From positions 1 to 5,296 of the forward strand of contig CACZPA010000163.1 in assembly GCA_902782895.1 (NCBI GenBank): a DNA stretch of 5,296 nt, written 5' to 3'. Of the stretch, positions 1 through 5,115 are shown in pieces (the stretch's first letter is position 1; every line of letters begins with the position of its first letter). The notes beneath the pieces are model-generated. The model was not told the origin of the DNA and made no database searches. It saw only the letters and a list, made by a program, of their open reading frames with translations. The translations under genes were made by a program, and so were the position numbers. This DNA comes from an uncultured Eubacteriales bacterium. GTDB lineage: Bacteria > Bacillota > Clostridia > Lachnospirales > Bianqueaceae.

Positions 1-89
1 TCCGCCGTGCTGCTGTGCGGTGTTTTCCCGCCGCAGGCTGCGAGCATCATCATGACGAATACCAACAAAACTGTCAATCCTTTTCTCAT
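1..89 (-). CDS. N-terminus of a secreted lipoprotein (cut by window edge)
   Basis: The visible 29 codons begin MRKGLTVLLVFVMMMLAACG. This is a typical lipoprotein signal peptide: positive n-region (R2, K3), a hydrophobic stretch at about residues 5-16, and the lipobox L16-A17-A18-C19, followed by G20-G21-K22. Cys19 should be lipidated, leaving the mature protein anchored on the outer face of the cytoplasmic membrane. The ATG at 89-87 is chosen because GGAGG (100-96) lies 6 bases upstream and a good promoter lies just beyond. The rest of the gene is outside the window, so its function cannot be read. A substrate-binding protein of an ABC sugar importer would fit the neighbouring fucose genes, but many lipoprotein classes start this way. 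It has its own promoter and is separated from fucU by 605 bases of hairpin-rich DNA, so it is probably a separate transcription unit. Confidence 0.8.
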   Translation of the reverse strand, partial: MRKGLTVLLVFVMMMLAACGGKTPHSSTA

Positions 90-95
90 ATGTAA

Positions 96-141
96 CCTCC
101 ACTCTCGCTGGAATTATATCACGAAACCGCCAAGTTATCAA
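96..141 (-). promoter_or_regulatory. Sigma-A-type promoter and RBS for the lipoprotein gene
   Basis: On the minus strand TTGATA (141-136) and TATAAT (118-113) are separated by exactly 17 bases (135-119). This is a 5/6 match for the -35 box and 6/6 for the -10 box. A start of transcription near 106 would give a leader of about 17 bases, containing the ribosome binding site GGAGG at 100-96, 6 bases before the ATG at 89. The spacing and order are what a housekeeping promoter should show. I see no clear operator overlapping it. Confidence 0.8.
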
Positions 142-183
142 ATGATGCCGGTATTCACCCATCTTTCGGCCGTGCAAAATGAT

Positions 184-232
184 CCAGCAGAAAAGCCCGG
201 TAAAAAGCCCCTGATTTTCTGCCTGGTGCTGG
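184..232. repeat. Imperfect inverted repeat upstream of the lipoprotein promoter
   Basis: CCAGCA (184-189) is complementary to TGCTGG (227-232), and CAGAAAA (188-194) is complementary to TTTTCTG (215-221). The two pairings share bases 188-189, so they are alternatives or need a bulge. The enclosed sequence holds a repeated AAGCCC motif (194-198 and 206-210). It could be a weak terminator or a regulator site about 45 bases upstream of the -35 box, but nothing shows which. Confidence 0.3.
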
Positions 233-285
233 GATGAAGGTAGAGTTCTTGAGGGGCGGCGGTATATTTTGTGATTTTGTAAAAA

Positions 286-329
286 TACACTGCCGGTCTA
301 TTAATGTAGACTTGGCTCGCGGCAGTGTA
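286..329 (-). terminator. Array hairpin 1, terminator-like on the minus strand
   Basis: TACACTGCCG (286-295) pairs perfectly with CGGCAGTGTA (320-329), a 10-bp stem, the longest in the array. The 24-base loop contains a second small stem, GTCTA (296-300) with TAGAC (307-311). On the minus strand the stem is followed directly by TTTTT (285-281). The stem plus T run suggests intrinsic termination, but the loop is much longer than in a typical terminator. Confidence 0.45.
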
Positions 330-350
330 ATTCTCATTTTTTCAAAAAAA

Positions 351-390
351 CACTGCCGGGTTTGATATGCGGCAGCAGAAAGCGGCAGTG
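351..390 (-). terminator. Array hairpin 2, terminator-like on the minus strand
   Basis: CACTGCCG (351-358) pairs with CGGCAGTG (383-390) across a 24-base loop, and on the minus strand a run of seven T follows (350-344). The loop also holds CGGCAG (370-375), a partial extra copy of the right arm. It allows a tighter 6-bp hairpin with 353-358 and an 11-base loop. Confidence 0.45.
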
Positions 391-413
391 CAAATCGTGC
401 TTTTTCAAAAAAA

Positions 414-453
414 TACTGCCGGTCGATCTCGATGGATGGCGCCAGCGGCAGTG
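414..453 (-). terminator. Array hairpin 3, terminator-like on the minus strand
   Basis: ACTGCCG (415-421) pairs with CGGCAGT (446-452) across a 24-base loop. The outermost C of the left arm is T here (414), so the eighth pair is lost or a wobble. On the minus strand seven T follow at 413-407. The strong stem and T run are kept although the loop sequence is unrelated to the other units. Confidence 0.45.
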
Positions 454-476
454 CAAAACGCGATTTTTCAAAAATA

Positions 477-506
477 CACTGCCGGGACAGTTCTTGAGCG
501 GCAGTG
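477..506 (-). terminator. Array hairpin 4 with shortened loop
   Basis: CACTGCCG (477-484) pairs with CGGCAGTG (499-506) across only 14 bases, against 24 in the other three units. On the minus strand the stem is followed by TATTTTT (476-470). It is the first array hairpin met by transcription coming from fucU and the most compact, hence probably the best terminator of the four. Confidence 0.45.
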
Positions 507-533
507 CAAATCGCGAAAAACGCAAATTATACC

Positions 534-554
534 GCTGTCGGCTCACCAGACAGC
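534..554. repeat. Small hairpin between the array and the long stem-loop
   Basis: GCTGTC (534-539) pairs with GACAGC (549-554) across a 9-base loop. The loop begins with GGCTC (540-544), which is also complementary to GAGCC (559-563), part of the left arm of the neighbouring 16-bp hairpin. The two structures could therefore compete. No role can be assigned. Confidence 0.35.
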
Positions 555-558
555 TTAA

Positions 559-604
559 GAGCCGTGAAAAACGCGCGTCACATCAAATGCGTTTTTCACG
601 GCTC
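559..604. terminator. Perfect 16-bp stem-loop, possible terminator
   Basis: GAGCCGTGAAAAACGC (559-574) is the exact reverse complement of 589-604, with a 14-base loop (575-588). The stem itself contains A5/T5 tracts. On the minus strand it is followed only by TTAAGC, so it lacks the usual trailing T run. On the plus strand it is followed by a mildly T-rich stretch (605-619). It lies about 90 bases after the fucU stop, so transcription termination or 3'-end protection of the fuc mRNA is the simplest idea. Its GTGAAAAACGC core resembles the GCGAAAAACGC in the last array copy (513-523), so it may belong to the same repeat family. Confidence 0.55.
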
Positions 605-630
605 CTTCTGTTGTTTTGACTAAGTCCCGC

Positions 631-697
631 GCTGCACGTCCGGGCGCAGCTCATTGTGTTATATAGCTGCACATCCCGGCGCAGGCCCATTATGTTA
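631..697 (-). repeat. Two tandem copies of a ~32-base hairpin element after fucU
   Basis: Positions 631-661 and 666-697 are imperfect direct copies, 35 bases apart, differing by one inserted base and a few substitutions. Both begin GCTGCAC on the plus strand and end GTTA or TGTTA. The second copy includes the fucU stop codon (697-695). On the minus strand each forms a short hairpin, CTGCGC with GTGCAG around a 6-base loop. The stem contains one G-U pair that becomes an A-C mismatch on the plus strand, so the fold favours the fucU-sense RNA. It is probably part of the fucU 3' untranslated region. Confidence 0.6.
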
Positions 698-1135
698 CTC
701 CGTCACGACGCCTTTCTGCAGCATGATGTTCGCGTAGAGCGCTGTCTCACCGGTCGCGACTATTGCATATGCCTTGCGCGCTTCCTCATAGAAGGCAAAG
801 CGTTCGATCGTCCCGATGGCAGCATCGCCGCGCGCGTCCGCCGCACGGACGATCTTTTTGTATTCGTCCCAGATCGGCGTCTCGACCGGGTCGCCTTTCA
901 TGACTTCCATCAGTGAGACCGGATGCTCCACATAGCTGTCCAGCGGGAAAAGCTTCAGGATCGCCTCCAGAATCTCCGGCACGCCATGCCCGTCGCAGCG
1001 CACCACGATCGCGTTCTTGCCGACGCTTTCCGTCGGGAAATTGCCGTCCGCGATCACGATTCTGTCCCCATGTCCCATCTCACACAGGACCTTCAGCAGC
1101 TCCGGCGATAGAATTTTAGGAATACCTTTTAACAT
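695..1135 (-). CDS. fucU: L-fucose mutarotase FucU
   Basis: A 146-residue protein of the RbsD/FucU family (E. coli FucU is 140). FucU speeds interconversion of the alpha and beta anomers of L-fucose in the cytoplasm, supplying the form used by the isomerase. Family marks seen here are SPELLKVLCEMGHGD at residues 10-24, with the catalytic-type His22 in GHGD; Asp30 in IADGNFP; and the C-terminal block ERFAFYEEARKAYAIVATGE (111-130) followed by LYANIMLQKGV (133-143), which closely matches E. coli FucU from memory. The FAFYE block favours FucU over RbsD. The ATG at 1135 lies 15 bases after the fucI stop, so the two are surely cotranscribed. The ribosome binding site is weak (AGTGGGG, about 1149-1143), so translation may depend on coupling to fucI. 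No truncation or frameshift is seen. Confidence 0.93.
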   Translation of the reverse strand: MLKGIPKILSPELLKVLCEMGHGDRIVIADGNFPTESVGKNAIVVRCDGHGVPEILEAILKLFPLDSYVEHPVSLMEVMKGDPVETPIWDEYKKIVRAADARGDAAIGTIERFAFYEEARKAYAIVATGETALYANIMLQKGVVTE

Positions 1136-1150
1136 ATCGCTGCCCCACTC

Positions 1151-2944
1151 TTACTTGTACATCGGGCCGTAGTTCGCACAGGCACGGTAATCCGCGCCTT
1201 CCAGGTCCATGCCGTAAGCATTCCAGCAGGCCGGACGGAAGATCTTGCTTTCCTCAACATTGTGCATGCAGACCGGAATACGCAGGATCGAGCACAGCGT
1301 GATCATATCCGCGCCGATATGTCCGTAGGTGATCGCTCCGTGGTTGGCGCCCCAATGATTCATGACTTCATAAGCGGAGGTGAAAGGTCCCTTGCCGGTC
1401 AGTCTCGGCGCGAACCAGGTGCACGGCCATGTATAGTCCGTCCTCTTCCACAGGGTCTGGGAAACCTCTTCCGGCAGATGCACGGTATATCCTTCGACGA
1501 TCTGCATCACCGGTCCAAGTCCCTTGATCAGGTTGAGGCGGCACATCGTCACAGGCATCTCCGCCTTTGTCTCAAAGCGGGAGCTGAAGCCGCCGCCGCG
1601 GAAATACCCGAGATCCGCATAGTTCCATGTCGTGGCGTCCATGCAGGCCTTTATGTCCTCTTCGGTCATCTCCCAGAAAGGCTTCATGACCGCATTGCCG
1701 TCCACGTCCTTGACCTCTCCGCAGGCGTCCAGACACGCCGCGCCGGAGTTGATCAGATGAATGAATCCCTGGGATTCTTTCGCGCGGCCTTCCAGCTCAT
1801 AGCCGGTCGCTTCCTTGACGGATTTGGGGCTCCAGTAGGTCCTGACGTCTGCAAAAATCGACGCACGGTTCGTAAGCAGCTTCTCCAACAGCATTGTCGC
1901 GGAATTCAGCGTATCGTTCTCTGTGCCGAGAATATAGGTCTCACGCGCACCGTTCCAGTCGAAAGTCGTATTCAGCAGGGCTTCCGCGAAGTCGCAGTTC
2001 GGATAGTAATCCGTCCACTGTCTCTGTCCCTGGAAACCGCCCGCGATCGCGTTATGTCCGACCATTTCCTCTTCACAGCCCGCCGGCAGATCCTTCTGGC
2101 CGTTGAAAAGGTCCTTGATGATGCACATCATCTTGACGACGAATTCCCAGTCGGCATCCTTCTGCTCGCGTGTTCTCTGCAGCTCTTCCGGATTCTTGTC
2201 GAAGCCTTCCTTGCAGTATTCTTTGGTCCAGGCAAGCGCCTTCTGATACTCTGCTTCGCTATAGATACCCTCGTTCATGCGGCGGATGATCTCAACCTCA
2301 TCGACGGACTCCACACGCATTCCGAGATACTCTTCAAAGAAATCGGGATCGATCTGGGATCCCGCGATACCCATCGTAACGGAACCGATCTGCAGATAGG
2401 ATTTGCCCTTCATCGTCGCGGCTGCCACAGCGGCACGTCCGAAGCGAAGCAGCTTCTCCTTTACGTCATCCGGGATCTCCTTAGCGGTCGCGGGCTGTAC
2501 GTCACGGCCATAGATGCCGAAAGCCGGTAGGCCCTTCTGTGCGTGTGCCGCCAGAACCGCCGCCAGATATACAGCGCCCGGACGCTCCGTTCCATTGAAT
2601 CCCCAGACGCCCTTGATCGTCATCGGATCCATATCCATCGTCTCGGAACCGTAGCACCAGCACGGCGTTACGGAAAGCGTGATGTCAACGCCTTCCTTCT
2701 TGAACTGTGCAGCGCACTGCGCGGCCTCGGCTACACGTCCGATCGTCGTATCAGAGATAACGACCTTAACCGGATCTCCGTTGGAATAGCGCAGGTTCTC
2801 GCGGAAAAGCTCCGCCGCCGCCTTTGCCATGTTCATGGTCTGGTCTTCCAGCGATTCACGCACCTTGAGCGCTCCGCGTCTTCCGTCGATAATCGGACGG
2901 ATACCGATAACGGGATACTCGCCGATCAGTCTTTTTTCTGCCAT
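1151..2944 (-). CDS. fucI: L-fucose isomerase FucI
   Basis: A 597-residue protein (E. coli FucI is 591) that converts L-fucose to L-fuculose in the cytoplasm; the family also acts on D-arabinose and needs Mn2+. Blocks that match FucI along its length are IGIRPIIDGRRGALKVRESL (13-32), TPCWCYGSETMDMDP (93-107), WGFNGTERPGAVYLAA (114-129), KGKSYLQIGSVTMGIAGS (179-196), GFQGQRQWTDYYPN (303-316) and WFAPRLTGKGPF (510-521). By alignment from memory the metal ligands are Glu342 (TEND), Asp366 (FADVRTYWSP) and His535 (WGANHG), all present. I chose the ATG at 2944 because AAGGAGGA (2962-2955) stands 10 bases before it. An in-frame ATG at 2983 would place that site inside the coding region. fucU follows after 15 bases. 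Downstream enzymes (fuculokinase, aldolase) are not in the window. Confidence 0.97.
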   Translation of the reverse strand: MAEKRLIGEYPVIGIRPIIDGRRGALKVRESLEDQTMNMAKAAAELFRENLRYSNGDPVKVVISDTTIGRVAEAAQCAAQFKKEGVDITLSVTPCWCYGSETMDMDPMTIKGVWGFNGTERPGAVYLAAVLAAHAQKGLPAFGIYGRDVQPATAKEIPDDVKEKLLRFGRAAVAAATMKGKSYLQIGSVTMGIAGSQIDPDFFEEYLGMRVESVDEVEIIRRMNEGIYSEAEYQKALAWTKEYCKEGFDKNPEELQRTREQKDADWEFVVKMMCIIKDLFNGQKDLPAGCEEEMVGHNAIAGGFQGQRQWTDYYPNCDFAEALLNTTFDWNGARETYILGTENDTLNSATMLLEKLLTNRASIFADVRTYWSPKSVKEATGYELEGRAKESQGFIHLINSGAACLDACGEVKDVDGNAVMKPFWEMTEEDIKACMDATTWNYADLGYFRGGGFSSRFETKAEMPVTMCRLNLIKGLGPVMQIVEGYTVHLPEEVSQTLWKRTDYTWPCTWFAPRLTGKGPFTSAYEVMNHWGANHGAITYGHIGADMITLCSILRIPVCMHNVEESKIFRPACWNAYGMDLEGADYRACANYGPMYK

Positions 2945-2954
2945 CTTGCCTAAA

Positions 2955-2962
2955 TCCTCCTT
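2955..2962 (-). promoter_or_regulatory. fucI ribosome binding site that decides the start
   Basis: AAGGAGGA on the minus strand, 10 bases before the ATG at 2944. It makes the MAEKRL start preferable to the upstream in-frame ATG at 2983, which would add 13 residues (beginning MFRYNLYKED) not expected in FucI and has no ribosome binding site of its own. Confidence 0.85.
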
Positions 2963-3007
2963 GTATAAATTGTATCTGAACATTCAAAACGATCACATTT
3001 CTACTCT

Positions 3008-3036
3008 ATTATACTCCTGCCGGGCCGCGACTGCAA
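3008..3036 (-). promoter_or_regulatory. Candidate sigma-A promoter of fucI-fucU
   Basis: On the minus strand a perfect -10 box TATAAT (3013-3008) is preceded, at exactly 17 bases, by TTGCAG (3036-3031), which keeps only the TTG of the -35 consensus. A poor -35 box with a good -10 box suggests a promoter helped by an activator or tuned low, as expected for an inducible sugar pathway. Transcription would start near 3001, giving a leader of about 57 bases. Confidence 0.65.
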
Positions 3037-3044
3037 GCAAAATC

Positions 3045-3058
3045 TGCCCGCGTTTATA
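3045..3058 (-). promoter_or_regulatory. Weak candidate catabolite-control (cre-like) site
   Basis: TATAAACGCGGGCA on the minus strand resembles the cre core TGNAANCGNWNNCA. It keeps the AAnCG centre and terminal CA but differs at two fixed positions (G to A near the start, W to G). It lies 9 bases upstream of the candidate fucI -35 box. CcpA control would make sense for fucose genes, but a match this loose can arise by chance. Confidence 0.25.
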
Positions 3059-3087
3059 GTCCGATTCCAACACATACACTCCGCAAA

Positions 3088-5010
3088 TCAGTCTCCAAGC
3101 TGCCCGTATACATCCATCAGCGTCGCGTGCATGACCAGCTCCGTGTAAGAGCGGCAGGTATTCATCAGCTTCTCAATGGTCGCTTTATCCGGCATTCCTC
3201 CTGCCGAAACCTGACCCCGCAGCTGCTGCAGCAGCGGGTCGATCCGCTCGCACGCCGCAAGCAGCGTTTCGCCGTCTTCCTCATAAGCGTCCGGCAGCTC
3301 TTCTCCCTCCTGTATCCGGGCGGAAACAGCAAGCAGCCGGTCGACCGCCGCGACAAAACTCTCACGCTCGTCTTCGGTCCAGGTTTTGCCGTTATTTGCC
3401 GCGTCCAGATAGGCGACGGAGAAAGTCTCCGGGCCTTTGACCAGATATTCGCTGATCATCTCCGCCGTCAGCTCCTGCGGTTTATTCTTCTGAATGGCCT
3501 GCGACAGCGCAGAGATGCCGAAGATCACAGCGATAATGCCAACCGCGATACCGGTCGTGATCAGCTTCTCCTTGCGCTGCTTTCTGTCATATTCCCTGGT
3601 CTCTACGGCCGCACCGGCCTCGATCTGAGCGTACGGAGAGCCTTTCAGCTGCGGTTTGACAACGATTCCCAGTCCAAACAGTCCGACAGCGGCAAGCGCA
3701 AAGAGGATCATCAGTACGATAAAGGGAATATGCGACAGATAGAAGCTCAGTCCCGAGAGTGCGATATCGACAATAGAAAGTACATTTACAATCGCGTTGC
3801 TGTCGTTGCGAAAGATCGTCTGATAAGAGGTCACAAGCGCCTGGTTCTGCGCCTGCAGGGACGCGTTATAATCGCTGAAATACTCCGGCAGCACCTCCAG
3901 ATTGCGCTTGTCTACGGCTTTCAGGATATTCTCCTGCGCCTGCAGCTGATCATAGCACGCGTCCGCGTAATCGCAGAAAAAGACCAGGTCGGACAAGGAT
4001 TCGCCCTTGGGAATCTGCACGAACGGCCGTGAATTGACTTCCCGTAGCGCATCGGAGGCCTGATGTATCTCCGCGAGCCATGCCGCGTTGCCGACATTCT
4101 GCTCGTCGATCGTATTTACCATCTGCACATAGGCCTCGTTCGCGGCGGTATGGCCGGAAGTATAGGTCTTTACCGTTTTAGTCCCGATCAGCGGATAGAA
4201 CAGGAGAATCACGATCCCAACAAAAAGCACGAGCGGTTTCACCTTATCCTTGACGCTTTCTTTAATTTTATCCGCGATCTGCTCCGGCTTCACAGGTTCT
4301 TTTTCCTCTTTACGGAGGACCTCGATCCCTTCTTTCAGCACCGACCGCGGCAGCTCCGCAAGCGGTGTCCCGCAGATGGGGCATTTATCCATGGTCGTAT
4401 CGATCGGCAGGCCGCATTTCGGACACTGACGGACCCCGGAGAAATACTTCCGGTTTTCCTGCAGGAGGTAGCGTCTCTGCTGGTAATAATGGATATAATA
4501 ACCAGTCAGACCCGCGAGCAGCAGACATACGCCAGCGATCCGCAGGATCAGGAATTCACCGGTCGCGGCGGCGCGAATCTGCTCCTGCGCCGCGTAGGAC
4601 GTAAGCGTCTCCCACCAGCTCTGCACCAGCGTAATATGCGGGATCAGCACAAAAGCGGACTCCACCCAGAAGGTCAGAAGCGCCAGAATCACGCCGAATC
4701 GCGTCATCCGGAAGAGATAATAGACGGAAAGCAGCGAAAGGACAATGATCACGACCCTTGCCGCCCACCCGTCCGTTCGGATACAGCAAATCACTGCATA
4801 GGCGATCAGGAGCAGCAGCAAGGCATAATGTCCCTTCATCTCCGCGATCTTCTGGTGCAGGTATACTTTACCGGAACCGCGCCGTTTCACAAAGAAAAGC
4901 CAGGCGGCCACGAGTACCAGAACCGCCGCGAAAAACACCCAGAACCGTGACATCAGCCGGTTCAGTTCTCCGGATGCGTACTCCTGCACCCATTCGATCA
5001 ATTCATTCAC
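3088..5010 (-). CDS. Polytopic membrane protein with central zinc ribbon, function unknown
   Basis: A 640-residue protein I do not recognise. Hydrophobic segments at about 22-41, 61-79, 84-100, 104-124, 153-174, 258-276, 428-451 and 483-501 suggest eight membrane helices. Basic residues (KRR 42-44, RMTR 101-104, QQRR 177-180, DRKQRKEK 475-482) place both termini outside the cell. The cytoplasmic loop at 175-257 carries a zinc ribbon, CPKCG...CPICG, with Cys196, Cys199, Cys210 and Cys213, then a highly charged Lys/Glu stretch (222-258). Two large, probably helical regions (277-427 and 502-640) would lie outside; the first has two close cysteines (346, 352). Start: GTG at 5010 with AGGAGG 8 bases upstream; no in-frame ATG is equally good. 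It is 97 bases before the fucI -35 region ends the unit and shows no link to fucose use. A sensor, transport or envelope role is possible but unsupported. Confidence 0.85.
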   Translation of the reverse strand: MNELIEWVQEYASGELNRLMSRFWVFFAAVLVLVAAWLFFVKRRGSGKVYLHQKIAEMKGHYALLLLLIAYAVICCIRTDGWAARVVIIVLSLLSVYYLFRMTRFGVILALLTFWVESAFVLIPHITLVQSWWETLTSYAAQEQIRAAATGEFLILRIAGVCLLLAGLTGYYIHYYQQRRYLLQENRKYFSGVRQCPKCGLPIDTTMDKCPICGTPLAELPRSVLKEGIEVLRKEEKEPVKPEQIADKIKESVKDKVKPLVLFVGIVILLFYPLIGTKTVKTYTSGHTAANEAYVQMVNTIDEQNVGNAAWLAEIHQASDALREVNSRPFVQIPKGESLSDLVFFCDYADACYDQLQAQENILKAVDKRNLEVLPEYFSDYNASLQAQNQALVTSYQTIFRNDSNAIVNVLSIVDIALSGLSFYLSHIPFIVLMILFALAAVGLFGLGIVVKPQLKGSPYAQIEAGAAVETREYDRKQRKEKLITTGIAVGIIAVIFGISALSQAIQKNKPQELTAEMISEYLVKGPETFSVAYLDAANNGKTWTEDERESFVAAVDRLLAVSARIQEGEELPDAYEEDGETLLAACERIDPLLQQLRGQVSAGGMPDKATIEKLMNTCRSYTELVMHATLMDVYGQLGD

Positions 5011-5018
5011 AGAAACTA

Positions 5019-5024
5019 CCTCCT
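5019..5024 (-). promoter_or_regulatory. Strong RBS supporting a GTG start
   Basis: AGGAGG on the minus strand, 8 bases before GTG at 5010-5008. The nearby ATG at 5006 is out of frame and meets a stop after one further codon, so the GTG is the start. I find no convincing promoter in the 105 bases between this gene and the preceding stop codon, so the gene may be read from further upstream or from a promoter I cannot recognise. Confidence 0.8.
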
Positions 5025-5097
5025 CGATCCATCTATAGAATAAAAATGTAAGTTTACCGCTATATGACGGTTTTCCGCCGCTTAATCGTTACTTTAT

Positions 5098-5115
5098 AAC
5101 TGCTATGCAGCAGTT
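5098..5115. terminator. Short stem-loop after the radical SAM gene
   Basis: AACTGCT (5098-5104) pairs perfectly with AGCAGTT (5109-5115) around a 4-base loop, starting right beside the stop codon of the preceding gene. On the minus strand it is followed by TATAAAG, without a real T run, so as an intrinsic terminator it is weak. Confidence 0.3.

Larger units (their letters stand above)
257..537 (-). repeat. Tandem array of palindrome-ended ~39-base elements, 63-base period
   Basis: A 39-base element recurs at 257-295 (degenerate left end), 320-358, 383-421, 446-484 and 499-537 (degenerate right end). Its ends are CGGCAGTG and CACTGCCG, complementary to each other, and its 23-base middle is roughly CAAATCGCGATTTTTCAAAA plus AAA. 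The first four copies start exactly 63 bases apart and the last comes 53 bases on. The segments between them (296-319, 359-382, 422-445, each 24 bases; 485-498, 14 bases) are unrelated in sequence. Adjacent full copies differ at about 5-7 of 39 positions by eye. On the minus strand each CACTGCCG-spacer-CGGCAGTG hairpin is followed by a T run, so the array can be read as a series of terminator-like hairpins downstream of fucU. No protein function is proposed; the family is not one I can name. Confidence 0.85.

Noticed and set aside
155..337. 60-codon minus-strand open frame between the array and the lipoprotein promoter
   Set aside because: It begins inside array hairpin 1, has no ribosome binding site or recognisable feature, and crosses the first repeat copy and the inverted repeat at 184-232.
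257..537. CRISPR array
   Set aside because: Repeats with constant spacers suggest it, but adjacent repeats differ at 5-7 of 39 positions, spacers are only 24 (one 14) bases, and no cas gene is present in the window. A repeat whose two ends pair with each other and that is followed by T runs fits a terminator-like element better.
334..619. Small repeat-containing proteins read across the array on both strands (plus 362-619, minus 334-546)
   Set aside because: The 63-base period is divisible by three, so any open frame through it stays open and gives a false 21-residue protein repeat. There is no ribosome binding site, and the unequal last unit breaks the period.
1262..2530. 422-codon open frame antisense to fucI
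   Set aside because: It lies entirely opposite a clearly real, full-length fucI, has no recognisable protein features, and is rich in Arg and His as expected of a shadow frame in GC-rich coding DNA.
2945..2983. Longer fucI start at the ATG at 2983
   Set aside because: It would place the AAGGAGGA ribosome binding site inside the coding region and add 13 residues not expected in FucI.
3127..4950. Long plus-strand open frames (301 and 295 codons) opposite the membrane protein gene
   Set aside because: The minus-strand frame has a strong ribosome binding site, coherent membrane topology and an intact zinc ribbon. The opposite frames show no domain, no membrane pattern and shadow-like composition.
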